Shown: in pieces, positions 8,955 through 16,858 of the stretch
Layout: the number at the start of each line of letters is the position of its first letter
Position numbering within the stretch: the first letter of the stretch is position 1
Assembly (NCBI RefSeq): GCF_009939225.1
Contig: NZ_JAACJR010000006.1
Span: 248,001-312,000, forward strand
Reading direction: 5' to 3'
Origin: Sediminibacterium soli
Lineage (GTDB): Bacteria > Bacteroidota > Bacteroidia > Chitinophagales > Chitinophagaceae
DNA length: 64,000 nucleotides
Notes under the pieces: generated by a model
What the model was told of the DNA's origin: nothing
The model's input: only the letters and a program-made list of their open reading frames with translations
The model's database searches: none
Program-made: the position numbers and the translations under genes

Positions 8955-9854
8955 TTATTTGAATGCGGGATGAAACTGCTGTAAGGTATCTCTGAGGTAA
9001 TCCCTGTCGAGATGTGTGTAGATCTCGGTGGTGGTGATGCTTTCATGGCCCAGCATTTCCTGCACGGCACGCAGATCGGCACCGCCTTCTACCAGGTGTG
9101 TGGCAAAGGAATGACGGAAGGTGTGCGGGTGGATGTTCTTGGTGATACCGGCTTTGCGGGCGAGGTCCTTGATGATGTAAAAGATCATCACCCGGCTCAG
9201 CGGTTTACCCCGTTTGCTGAGGAACACGATGTCTTCGAACCCCGGTTGTATGGGCTGGTGTACGCGGATGTTTTCTTTGTACAGCGTAAGGTATTTCACC
9301 GCGTCGGAACCGATGGGAACCAGCCGCTCCTTATCGCCCTTACCCGTAACCCGTATAAAACCGATATCGAGGTAAAGCGCCGATAATTTGAGGTTCACCA
9401 CCTCGCTTACCCTAAGCCCGCAGCTGTACATGGTTTCCAGAATGGCTTTGTTGCGGCCGCCCTCGGGTCTGCTCTGGTCTATTTGTGCGATCACGTTTTC
9501 AATCTCTTCAAAACTCAGCACATCGGGAAGTTTTCTCCGGTTCCTGGGTGCTTCCAGCAGGGCAGAGGGGTCGGCCTGTGTCAGCTGTTCCACCAGGCAA
9601 TACCGGTAAAAACTCCGGATGCCCGATATCATCCTCGCCTGGGAAGACGGCGTCATACCCAGTTCCCCAACCCATTTTACAAATGCCTGCAGATCAGTCA
9701 GCATTATTTCGTCGGGTGTTTTGAGCAGGTTGTTTGTCTGCAGGAAGCCGGTGAGTTTTTCCAGGTCACGCAGGTAGGCTTCAACAGAATGATCGCTGAG
9801 CGATTTTTCGAGCTGCAGCCAGGCCTTATACCCTTTTTTATACGGTTCCCACAT
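8955..9854 (-). CDS. xerD: Tyrosine recombinase XerD
   Basis: 299 residues, the usual XerC/XerD size. It resolves chromosome dimers at the dif site, together with a partner recombinase and FtsK. The N-terminal SAM-like core-binding domain covers about 1-90 and the catalytic domain 105-299. All catalytic residues are present: Arg148 (CGLRVSEV), Lys172 (TGKGDKER), His244 and Arg247 (HPHTFRHSF), His270 (LGH) and Tyr279 (EIYTH). XerD rather than XerC is the usual name for the single long Bacteroidota form, but the paralogue assignment is not certain. No integration site or phage genes lie nearby, so it is a housekeeping copy. Confidence 0.88.
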   Translation of the reverse strand: MWEPYKKGYKAWLQLEKSLSDHSVEAYLRDLEKLTGFLQTNNLLKTPDEIMLTDLQAFVKWVGELGMTPSSQARMISGIRSFYRYCLVEQLTQADPSALLEAPRNRRKLPDVLSFEEIENVIAQIDQSRPEGGRNKAILETMYSCGLRVSEVVNLKLSALYLDIGFIRVTGKGDKERLVPIGSDAVKYLTLYKENIRVHQPIQPGFEDIVFLSKRGKPLSRVMIFYIIKDLARKAGITKNIHPHTFRHSFATHLVEGGADLRAVQEMLGHESITTTEIYTHLDRDYLRDTLQQFHPAFK

Positions 9855-9952
9855 ACGATTTACACCGGGTTATGCATAGATAATCCACCGGCAGCTTCCA
9901 TTTTTGGAATTGATGGCAAGGTAAACGATATTGCCTTTTTTTATCAAATCGT

Positions 9953-10465
9953 TTGGCAAATTCCATGATCGTATCGCTCCGCACCTTCCGTAAGAAAATG
10001 AAAGAGAACCACCGCAAACTGCGCAGGTACCTTGGCCGGCTGGAAAAAGACCCCGCACCCGGACTGGATAAGATGGCAGAACAGATAGACGCGGAAGTAT
10101 GGGCCGAAACGGATTGCCTGGCCTGCGGCAACTGCTGCAAGCGCATGACACCTACCTTCAAGCGAAAAGATGTGCTGCGCATTTCCGCACATCTCAATAT
10201 GACGCCTGCCGCCTTTACGGAAAAATGGCTGGTGTATGAAAAGAAGGATGGCGACTGGATCAATAAAAAACAGCCCTGCCAGTTCCTCGACAGGAAAACA
10301 AATAGGTGCAGTATCTACGCGGTGCGCCCCGCCGACTGCGCCGGCTTTCCCTATCTCAAAAAGAAAAAGATGAAGGACTACCTGCATGTGCATCAGCAGA
10401 ACGTGGAGTATTGTCCGGCTTCTTACCGTATGGTGGAGAAACTGATGGAGCGGGTGGTTATATGA
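9953..10465 (+). CDS. YkgJ family Cys-cluster protein
   Basis: A 170-residue protein with the YkgJ/CxxCxxCC cluster. CLACGNCCKR at about residues 56-65 and the later CSIYAVRPADCAGFP give the conserved cysteines, which family knowledge suggests bind a zinc ion or an Fe-S cluster. The N-terminal 45 residues are basic and helical. The first ATG (9953) gives MANSMIV and a second ATG at 9965 is equally possible. It lies divergent from xerD with about 100 bp between. Reaction unknown. Confidence 0.82.
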   Translation: MANSMIVSLRTFRKKMKENHRKLRRYLGRLEKDPAPGLDKMAEQIDAEVWAETDCLACGNCCKRMTPTFKRKDVLRISAHLNMTPAAFTEKWLVYEKKDGDWINKKQPCQFLDRKTNRCSIYAVRPADCAGFPYLKKKKMKDYLHVHQQNVEYCPASYRMVEKLMERVVI

Positions 10466-10466
10466 G

Positions 10467-10650
10467 TGGATTCCGGATTAGCGGAGTATGGATTGGCGGA
10501 TTATGGATTAGCGAATTCGCGGATTCTCTGCGAAACACCACATCTCTTCGTTTAAAAAGAAAGTGAAGCGTTCACCGCAGAGACGGGGAGGGGCAGAGTT
10601 GCGCAGAGAGAATCCACTAATCCATAATCCGCCAATCCACTAATTCAGTA
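10467..10650. repeat. Large word-built inverted repeat between convergent genes
   Basis: A perfect 22-bp inverted repeat (10490-10511 with 10617-10638; core GGATTGGCGGATTATGG) flanks a nested pair, GGATTCTCTGCG (10521-10532) and CGCAGAG-AGAATCC (10602-10615). The left arm itself contains four imperfect copies of a GGATTnGCGGA word. The loop holds CACCGCAGAG and GCAGAGTTGCG segments. It fills the gap between ykgJ (plus) and yraN (minus). Confidence 0.8.
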
Positions 10651-10660
10651 TTCCTTCTTC

Positions 10661-11020
10661 TCAGAAATACACATCTTCAATCAGAAACACTTCTTTGGCG
10701 GTTTCATCGATTACCGTGATGGCCATTACATCGAACTGGATGTATTTCCATTTGGGATGCCGGTACTGGTATTCTTCTGCAAGCTGTTTGAGGTGATTCA
10801 TTTTCTCGCGGCTGATACTTTCTTCCGGTCTGCCATAGCGAAGGGACTGTCTTGTTTTTACTTCGATAAAATGCAGCCGGTCGCCCCGCGCGGCAATGAT
10901 ATCGGCTTCCCAATGACGGAAACGCCAGTTGCGCTCGATGATACGATAGCCTTTGGCCGAGAGAAAGGCCGCCGCCATTTCCTCGCCTTTTTCACCGGTT
11001 TGCCGGTTGGATGATTGCAT
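10661..11020 (-). CDS. YraN/UPF0102 family endonuclease-like protein
   Basis: 119 residues, the normal length for the UPF0102 (YraN) family, which has a restriction-endonuclease-like fold. Conserved N-terminal GEKGEEMAAAFL with a following KGYRIIERNWR, then the putative metal-binding acidic residues in HWEADIIAARGD and the ExK motif FIEVKTR. In most members the first acidic motif reads GEIDLI. Here Glu and Asp are kept as WEADII. Its cellular role is not established, though a Holliday-junction or DNA-processing role has been suggested for relatives. It ends in the large inverted repeat and is not in an obvious operon. Confidence 0.85.
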   Translation of the reverse strand: MQSSNRQTGEKGEEMAAAFLSAKGYRIIERNWRFRHWEADIIAARGDRLHFIEVKTRQSLRYGRPEESISREKMNHLKQLAEEYQYRHPKWKYIQFDVMAITVIDETAKEVFLIEDVYF

Positions 11021-11093
11021 AGGCTGAAAGTAACGCGGGATGCCTGATATTTGCGCAGGGGCAGGGCCCGATTAATACCCGTAATTAATACGT

Positions 11094-12296
11094 ATGCAAC
11101 TCAAAGAAAAGGTCTATAAACTGAAGGGTAAAGTGTTCCATTATGCCTGGGGGGGGTATGCGTTTTTGCCGGCATTGCTGGGCGAAGACAATAGCCGGCT
11201 TGCGCCCTATGCCGAGTACTGGCTGGGCGCCCATGCGCTTGCGCCATCTGAACTGCAGACGGAACAGGGCGCCGTTCCCCTCAGCCGGCTGATTGCGGAG
11301 GATGCGGTCGCTGCGCTTTCGCAGGAAGTGGCCGACCGGTTTGGCGAACTGCCGTATCTTTTTAAAGTGCAGGATGTAAAAGACATTCTCTCCATACAGG
11401 TGCATCCCTCCAAGCAGGAAGCGGAAAAAGGGTTTGACAGGGAAGAGGCGCTGGGCATTCCGCGCGATGCTGCGCACCGCAATTACAAAGACCGCAACCA
11501 CAAGCCCGAAATGATGGTGGCGCTGAGCGAATTCTGGCTGCTGCACGGGTTCCTTCCGCTTGCCGCCATTGAAAAAGTGCTGGATGAAACACCCGAGTTC
11601 AATGTATTGCTTCCCTATTTCCGCAAGGAAGGGTTGCAGGCCCTGTACCGGTTGGTGATGGAAATGCCGCAACTGGATATAAACTTTCTGCTCGAAGACC
11701 TGGTTAAACGCGAGATCAGGCGTAAACGGGAAGGAGAACTGACAAAAGAAATGCCCGGCTGGTGGGTGGCGAGACTATTCGAGACAGCGCCCTTCACCGG
11801 TGAAATAGACAGGGCTGTTTTTTCGATCTACCTGTTCAATATCGTTAAGGTAAACCCGGGAGAAGGCGTTTTTCAGGGAGCCGGCATACCGCATGCCTAT
11901 ATGGAAGGCCAGACGATGGAACTGATGGCCAACAGCGATAATGTACTGCGGGGAGGTCTTACGCCCAAACACATCGACGTACCGGAATTACTGAAGCAGA
12001 CATCATTCCAAAGCATCGTTCCCCAAATTATGAAAGGTGAGGAGCGGCTGCCCGGTGAAACACTGTACCCCTGTCCGGTGGCGGATTTTGGTATGGCGCG
12101 TATCCGGCTGACGGGCGGCGGTCAGTACAGCGGCCAGGCAGCTTCGTTTGAAATAATCATCGTGACCGAAGGCGGTGTGCTGGTCAATAATTCGCTTGTA
12201 CTGAAACGCGGCGAAGCCGTGGCGGTGCTGCCCGGCGGGGAATACACCATTGATGCTTCAGGACACGCCCTGCTGTTCAAAGCGTTTATTCCGTAA
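11094..12296 (+). CDS. manA: Mannose-6-phosphate isomerase, class I
   Basis: 400 residues. Converts fructose-6-phosphate and mannose-6-phosphate, feeding GDP-mannose sugars for the cell envelope. The type I zinc site is readable: Gln and His in LSIQVHPSK, Glu in HKPEMMVAL and His in GAGIPHAYMEG. The signature YMEGQTMELMANSDNVLRGGLTPKH is split by no gap. The C-terminal cupin domain covers about 310-400 (FEIIIVTEGGVLVNN). ATG at 11094 follows a short AT-rich leader. No sugar-nucleotide genes adjoin it. Confidence 0.94.
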   Translation: MQLKEKVYKLKGKVFHYAWGGYAFLPALLGEDNSRLAPYAEYWLGAHALAPSELQTEQGAVPLSRLIAEDAVAALSQEVADRFGELPYLFKVQDVKDILSIQVHPSKQEAEKGFDREEALGIPRDAAHRNYKDRNHKPEMMVALSEFWLLHGFLPLAAIEKVLDETPEFNVLLPYFRKEGLQALYRLVMEMPQLDINFLLEDLVKREIRRKREGELTKEMPGWWVARLFETAPFTGEIDRAVFSIYLFNIVKVNPGEGVFQGAGIPHAYMEGQTMELMANSDNVLRGGLTPKHIDVPELLKQTSFQSIVPQIMKGEERLPGETLYPCPVADFGMARIRLTGGGQYSGQAASFEIIIVTEGGVLVNNSLVLKRGEAVAVLPGGEYTIDASGHALLFKAFIP

Positions 12297-12325
12297 AAGC
12301 TATGCACACCCGTTGAAAATTGCCC

Positions 12326-12355
12326 TTTGTATAAAGGCCATAACGCTTATTTTTG
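12326..12355 (+). promoter_or_regulatory. Bacteroidota-type promoter for the DUF6580 gene
   Basis: TTTG (12326-12329) and TATTTTTG (12348-12355) with an 18-bp spacer. The start codon is 18 nt further on at 12374. Confidence 0.65.
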
Positions 12356-12373
12356 TAGCCGAAATAACAGAAA

Positions 12374-12952
12374 ATGAAAATCAACAGATCATTAATCATT
12401 TCATTGGTGCTGATGGTGGTAGTAAGTGCATTGTATCGCATTATGCCCCAGCGGCCAATGGGATTTGCCCCGCAGATTGCGATAGGGCTGTTCAGCGGCG
12501 CCATTTTTGTCAAAGACAAGAAATGGGCTTTTGCAGCACCGCTGATATCCCTGTTACTGTCTGATCTGCTCTACGAAGCCATGTACATCTACAGCAATGG
12601 CAGCACGCTGATCAGGGGTTTTTATGATGGTCAGTGGATTAACTACCTCCTGTTTGTGGGCATTACCTGTTTTGGTTTCCTGATCAATACACGCAGGGTG
12701 GGTAATGTGGTGCTGGCTGCCCTGGCCGCGCCGACCACCTATTTCCTGATATCCAATTTCCTGGTATGGGCCAGCAACCGCGGATTCGGTCTCGACCGCC
12801 CGAAAACCTTTAACGGGTTACTGCTTACCTATGGCGATGCGCTGCCGTTTTTCAAGAACAGCGTAATGGCCACACTGGTGTTTTCGGCGGTGCTGTTCGG
12901 TATGTATTATATCGTAAAAGACAGGTTTGCGGCCAAAGAGGCCGAAGCCTAG
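12374..12952 (+). CDS. DUF6580 family membrane protein
   Basis: 192 residues with five to six hydrophobic segments (about 8-25, 37-50, 53-68, 90-107, 115-135, 160-182). The conserved RPMGFAPQIAIGLFSGA near the N-terminus and FFKNSVMATLVFSAVLFG near the C-terminus fit DUF6580, a family of putative transport proteins that resemble the substrate-binding S components of ECF transporters. The substrate is unknown. It has its own promoter and ends only 6 bp from the stop of the convergent ATP-pyrophosphatase gene, an arrangement that suggests a shared function or shared 3' processing. No ECF ATPase or T component is in the window. Confidence 0.75.
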   Translation: MKINRSLIISLVLMVVVSALYRIMPQRPMGFAPQIAIGLFSGAIFVKDKKWAFAAPLISLLLSDLLYEAMYIYSNGSTLIRGFYDGQWINYLLFVGITCFGFLINTRRVGNVVLAALAAPTTYFLISNFLVWASNRGFGLDRPKTFNGLLLTYGDALPFFKNSVMATLVFSAVLFGMYYIVKDRFAAKEAEA

Positions 12953-12958
12953 CCAACC

Positions 12959-13612
12959 TTACCCTACCAGTTTCAATGAACTGAACCAGTAGTGCTCGTG
13001 TTGTGCCGTGCCGGTTACCGCTACGGGTATCCTGTTACGGAACAACGGGCAATGCAGCACCAGCGTATGGTATTCGCCGTTCTCGCCGCATGCATCAATG
13101 CCCAGTGCCTCGAGCTCTTCTATGAGTGAGGGTGTAATGGTTTTTCCGAGGAAACGTTCTCCCATCACGCTGTTGCAGCTTACGATGATGGTTTCTATCC
13201 CGCTTTGCAGCATCTGCATAACCAGGGCTTTCCGCTCGCGCTGCCAAAGCGGCAAAAGGGCGGTGAGACCCACTGCCGCGCAGACTTTTTCTTCCCAGTC
13301 GCGGTGCGGCTGCAGATCGATATCGCCAAATACCGCCTGCTGCAGGTTGTAGGCAGTCTTCAGTTCGGTCAGCGCCTGTTTGAAATTGGGTTCGTAATCC
13401 TGCCAGCTGCTGCTGATTAGGTGTATGGGCAGTCCCGCCGCTGCTGCCTGGGCTTCGAGTATGTCTGATGGAATGCCGTGACTGCGTGAGATCCTGCCCG
13501 CTTCGTTCAGTACGTTCAGCAACACAAGGGGCACCACGCCCAACTGCATCGCCTGCATCAGCGCATAGCAACTGTCTTTTCCCCCGCTCCAGCTACATAG
13601 TGCATTTTTCAT
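12959..13612 (-). CDS. Dph6-like ATP pyrophosphatase (diphthine-ammonia-ligase family)
   Basis: 217 residues of the adenine nucleotide alpha-hydrolase fold. The PP-loop SGGKDS sits at residues 9-14 (CSWSGGKDSCYAL), and the family signature GENGEYHT appears near residue 185. In eukaryotes this domain amidates diphthine on elongation factor 2. Bacteria lack diphthamide, so the bacterial enzyme must act on something else and the usual product name is misleading. It is convergent with, and nearly touches, the DUF6580 membrane gene, which hints at use or salvage of a transported compound. Function is inferred only to the level of ATP-dependent amide or adenylate chemistry. Confidence 0.8.
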   Translation of the reverse strand: MKNALCSWSGGKDSCYALMQAMQLGVVPLVLLNVLNEAGRISRSHGIPSDILEAQAAAAGLPIHLISSSWQDYEPNFKQALTELKTAYNLQQAVFGDIDLQPHRDWEEKVCAAVGLTALLPLWQRERKALVMQMLQSGIETIIVSCNSVMGERFLGKTITPSLIEELEALGIDACGENGEYHTLVLHCPLFRNRIPVAVTGTAQHEHYWFSSLKLVG

Positions 13613-13617
13613 GCTGA

Positions 13618-13633
13618 AAAGTCAAAAGTAAAA
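13618..13633 (-). promoter_or_regulatory. Promoter core TACTTTTG of the Dph6-like gene
   Basis: The minus strand reads TTTTACTTTTGACTTT, with the -7 type box TACTTTTG at 13623-13630, ten nt before the start codon. The same 16 bases occur upstream of rnhA (14179-14194). Confidence 0.5.
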
Positions 13634-13667
13634 AATTGGTTGGCTGATCCAACCGCAGATCCACTGC

Positions 13668-14165
13668 TTAATCCTTACTCCCGCCAAACCGGATATTGTC
13701 CGTTTCACGTTCGTATGCTTCATCCACCAGTAAATTTCCGCCGTCTGCCGCAGCAGTGGCCAATTCGTCGCAGCGGTTGTTCATCGGGTTGTCTGCATGG
13801 CCTTTTACCCAAACAAATTTTATCTGGTACTGTCTGGCAAGCTGGTGGTATTGCAGCCAGAGATCCTTGTTTTTTTTACCGCCTTTGAAATCCGTCCTGA
13901 TCCAGTTATCAAGCCATTTTTTCTCCACCGCGTTCACGATATACTGGCTGTCGGTATAAATGGCAAGCGGTATATTCTTTTTTGTCAGCGACTGCAATGC
14001 AACGATCACGGCCAGTAATTCCATTCTGTTGTTGGTGGTGAGGCGGTAACCGGCAGACAATTCTTTTCGCCGCTCGCCCCATAGCAGCACAACGCCGTAA
14101 CCACCCCTTCCGGGATTGCCTCTTGCCGCGCCGTCGGTATAAATGATCAATGGGTGTGCAGACAT
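13668..14165 (-). CDS. rnhA: Ribonuclease HI
   Basis: 165 residues. Cuts the RNA strand of RNA-DNA hybrids such as R-loops and primers. The four metal-binding acids of RNase HI are present: Asp11 (IYTDGA), Glu49 (NNRMEL), Asp72 (IYTDSQY) and Asp133 (RCDELA). The catalytic histidine is His123 (VKGHADNPMNNRCDE). A basic handle region KKNKDLW is also kept. Length is normal for the bacterial enzyme, with a short C-terminal tail. The gene has its own promoter and lies 55 bp upstream of the Dph6-like gene on the same strand. Confidence 0.95.
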   Translation of the reverse strand: MSAHPLIIYTDGAARGNPGRGGYGVVLLWGERRKELSAGYRLTTNNRMELLAVIVALQSLTKKNIPLAIYTDSQYIVNAVEKKWLDNWIRTDFKGGKKNKDLWLQYHQLARQYQIKFVWVKGHADNPMNNRCDELATAAADGGNLLVDEAYERETDNIRFGGSKD

Positions 14166-14178
14166 GTAAGATCAGATC

Positions 14179-14194
14179 AAAGTCAAAAGTAAAA
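14179..14194 (-). promoter_or_regulatory. Promoter core TACTTTTG of rnhA
   Basis: Minus-strand TACTTTTG box at 14184-14191, 18 nt before the rnhA start, embedded in 16 bases identical to those upstream of the Dph6-like gene. Confidence 0.5.
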
Positions 14195-14201
14195 CATTCA
14201 C

Positions 14202-14229
14202 AAAAAAACGGCCTGTGCAGCAGGCTGTT
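14202..14229 (-). terminator. Terminator after the PhzF gene
   Basis: On the minus strand a 9-bp stem (AACAGCCTG / CAGGCCGTT, one mismatch) with a 5-nt loop is followed by a T run. The stem begins inside the PhzF stop codon, so transcription would end immediately after the gene and before rnhA. Confidence 0.7.
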
Positions 14230-15014
14230 TACAGGTAATAGGTTCCCTGCATATACAGTACCGCTTTGCCGGCAATGGTTACCCTGTCGTTTAACGACGT
14301 GCACCAGAGATGCCCTTTTCTTTTTGATAGCTGCGCGGCGGTAAGTGCGGGTTTGCCAAGCTCCTTTGCCCAGTAAGGGATCAGTGTTGCATGGGCGGAA
14401 CCGGTTACCGGGTCTTCGCCGATCACGGAATTGGGTACAAAAAACCGGGATACAAAATCGGTGTCATCGCCCTGGGCAGTGATGATCACGCCGAGTGTTT
14501 CAACCTTATTTAAATACTGGAAATCGGGCACCACCTGCACCACTTCCTGCTGCGAGCGATATACGAGGAAATAATCCCGCGAGCGAAGTATTTTGGCGGG
14601 TGCGATGGAAAATCCTTTCAGCAGTTCTTCGGGTGGCGTGCAGTTAACCGGCATACGCGCAGGGAAATTCATTTCAAGCAGATCGCCTTTTTTTATTACG
14701 GTGAGATCACCGCTTTTCACTGTGTGAAAAAGTATCTGATCGCTCTCATGACCCAGGTGATGAAAAATAATGAATGCAGTAGCCAGGGTGGGATGTCCGG
14801 CCAGGTCTATTTCCAGTTCAGGCGTAAACCAGCGGATATCGTAGCTGCCGTCGGGCCGCTTCACAAAAAATGCGGTCTCCGAAAGATTGTTTTCATTGGC
14901 AAGCCGCTGCATGGCACTGTCGGGCAGCCATGTCTGAAGGGGACAAACCGCTGCAGGGTTGCCGCCGAATACATGATCGGTAAAAGCATCAACGGTGTAT
15001 ATCGGATAATTCAT
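14229..15014 (-). CDS. PhzF family isomerase/epimerase-like protein
   Basis: 261 residues, the standard size of PhzF/DapF-fold proteins, built of two similar halves. Typical motifs are DAFTDHVFGGNPAAVC at the N-terminus (including the GNPAAV signature), the catalytic Glu in ANENNLSETAF, GHPTLATAF, and EDPVTGSAHATL in the second half. Phenazine PhzF is one member, but no phenazine genes are present, so this is one of the many family members with unknown substrate. Monocistronic, ending in a hairpin terminator. Confidence 0.88.
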   Translation of the reverse strand: MNYPIYTVDAFTDHVFGGNPAAVCPLQTWLPDSAMQRLANENNLSETAFFVKRPDGSYDIRWFTPELEIDLAGHPTLATAFIIFHHLGHESDQILFHTVKSGDLTVIKKGDLLEMNFPARMPVNCTPPEELLKGFSIAPAKILRSRDYFLVYRSQQEVVQVVPDFQYLNKVETLGVIITAQGDDTDFVSRFFVPNSVIGEDPVTGSAHATLIPYWAKELGKPALTAAQLSKRKGHLWCTSLNDRVTIAGKAVLYMQGTYYL

Positions 15015-15093
15015 AGCCGGTTATTGAATCGGCAAGGTAGCGCATAAACGGTAACGGGCGTTTACAAATAAAACACCCGGGAAAATGCGATTG

Positions 15094-16719
15094 TCAGACC
15101 TGGAACACACCCGTTTTGAAATCGCCGGATACCGGGTTCTGGTTGGCTGCATGAATTCCTTCTGCAATCACCTGCCTGGTCTGTAACGGGTCTATGATAT
15201 TGTCTACCCATAAACGCGCGGCAGCATAGTAAGGCGATGTTTGTTTATCGTAGCGGCTGCGGATGGTGTCGAGCAGTTTTTTTTCTTCCTCTGCCGGCAC
15301 CGAAGTTCCTTTTGCTTTCATGGCCGCCACCTGAATCTGCAGCAATGTTTTAGCGGCCTGTTCGCCACCCATCACCGCTATCCTGGCTGAGGGCCATGCA
15401 TAGATAAAACGCGGGTCGTAGGCTTTGCCGCACATGGCATAATTGCCGGCGCCAAAACTGTTTCCTACAATGATCGTGAATTTGGGCACAACGGAATTGG
15501 CAACGGCATTCACCAGTTTGGCGCCGTCTTTGATGATGCCGCTCTGCTCGCTGCGGCTTCCTACCATAAAACCGGTCACATCCTGCAGAAACACCAGCGG
15601 TATCTTTTTCTGGTTGCAGTTCATGATAAAACGTGCGGCTTTGTCGGCGCTGTCGTTATAGATCACACCGCCTATCTGCATCTCGTTCTTTTTTGTTTTG
15701 CTCACCAGGCGCTGGTTGGCAACAATACCCACCGCCCATCCGTCTATTCTTGCATAGCCGCAGAGAATCGTTTTTCCATAATCCTGTTTGAACTGGTCAA
15801 ACTCGCTGTTGTCAACAATACGCTCAATAATGCCCAGCATATCGTAGGGTTTGGCATTTCCCTCGGGTAGGATGCCGTACAAACCGGCGGCTTCTTTTTT
15901 CGGTGCAGCAGGGGTGATCCTGTCGAAGCCCGCGCTGGCAGGGCATCCCAGTTTGCTTACGATCTTTTTGATATGATCCAGGCAGGCTTCTTCTGTTTTG
16001 AATTTGTAATCCGCAATACCGCTGATCTCGGTGTGCGTAACCGCGCCGCCAAGGGTTTCGCTGTCTACCTCTTCGCCGATGGCGGCTTTGACAAGGTAGG
16101 GGCCTGCAAGGTAAATACTCCCGTTGCCTTCCACCATCAGCGTTTCATCGCTCATAATGGGCAGGTAGGCGCCGCCGGCCACGCATGCACCCATCACGGC
16201 CGCTATCTGCGTAATGCCCATTGCGCTCATACGCGCATTGTTGCGGAAGATGCGGCCAAAATGTTCTTTGTCGGGAAAGATATCATCCTGCATGGGCAGG
16301 AATACGCCGGCACTATCTACCAGATAAATCACCGGCAGGTGGTTCTCCATGGCAATCTCCTGCATCCTCAGATTTTTTTTGCCGGTAACCGGAAACCAGG
16401 CGCCGGCTTTCACTGTCTGGTCGTTGGCAACGATCATGCACTGCCTGCCGCTCACATACCCAAGGCCCGCCACGGTACCGCCCGCAGGACAGCCTCCCTG
16501 CTCCTCGTACATCTCAAAACCGGCAAAGCTGCCGAGTTCGATAAAGGGCCGGTCATGATCGCACAGGTAATCGATCCGTTCCCTCGGCGTGCGCTTGTTG
16601 CGTTCGTGCTGTTTGTCGATGGCTTTTTTGCCGCCGCCCAGCCGGATCGTTTCCCGGTACCGGTTCATCTGATCGAGGCTTTGCAGCATCCAGTCTTTAT
16701 TGGGGTTATCCATATTCAT
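15094..16719 (-). CDS. Acyl-CoA carboxylase beta (carboxyltransferase) subunit, methylcrotonoyl-CoA type
   Basis: 541 residues. Carboxyltransferase subunit that moves CO2 from biotin to an acyl-CoA. Both crotonase-like halves are present, with oxyanion motifs GACVAGGAYLPIMSDE (N half) and GNSFGAGNYAMCGKAYDPRF (C half). The phrase YLVDSAGVFLPMQDD(I) and the length fit the methylcrotonoyl-CoA carboxylase group (leucine breakdown) better than propionyl-CoA carboxylase, but this is a similarity judgement. The biotin-carrying alpha subunit is not next to it. The start at 16719 gives MNMDNPN. The ATG two codons later is equally possible. A TATATTTG box lies upstream. Confidence 0.9.
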   Translation of the reverse strand: MNMDNPNKDWMLQSLDQMNRYRETIRLGGGKKAIDKQHERNKRTPRERIDYLCDHDRPFIELGSFAGFEMYEEQGGCPAGGTVAGLGYVSGRQCMIVANDQTVKAGAWFPVTGKKNLRMQEIAMENHLPVIYLVDSAGVFLPMQDDIFPDKEHFGRIFRNNARMSAMGITQIAAVMGACVAGGAYLPIMSDETLMVEGNGSIYLAGPYLVKAAIGEEVDSETLGGAVTHTEISGIADYKFKTEEACLDHIKKIVSKLGCPASAGFDRITPAAPKKEAAGLYGILPEGNAKPYDMLGIIERIVDNSEFDQFKQDYGKTILCGYARIDGWAVGIVANQRLVSKTKKNEMQIGGVIYNDSADKAARFIMNCNQKKIPLVFLQDVTGFMVGSRSEQSGIIKDGAKLVNAVANSVVPKFTIIVGNSFGAGNYAMCGKAYDPRFIYAWPSARIAVMGGEQAAKTLLQIQVAAMKAKGTSVPAEEEKKLLDTIRSRYDKQTSPYYAAARLWVDNIIDPLQTRQVIAEGIHAANQNPVSGDFKTGVFQV

Positions 16720-16737
16720 GCGAACGGTTGTTAGTTA

Positions 16738-16745
16738 CAAATATA
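16738..16745 (-). promoter_or_regulatory. TATATTTG -7 box for the carboxylase gene
   Basis: Minus-strand TATATTTG, 18 nt before the start codon at 16719. No convincing -33 element is visible. Confidence 0.45.
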
Positions 16746-16858
16746 GGCAGCATTCGGGTTGATCGTTCGTTTGGCGGTGGCTGTCTAACCCTGCGGCTGT
16801 TTTGATGTGTTTTCTTTACACATTGTTTTATTATCTTAGGGCTCCAAAATGATTTGCA

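Noticed and set aside
8955-9854. Integrase of a mobile element (instead of XerD)
   Set aside because: Size, motifs and lack of phage, att or cargo genes fit the housekeeping recombinase.
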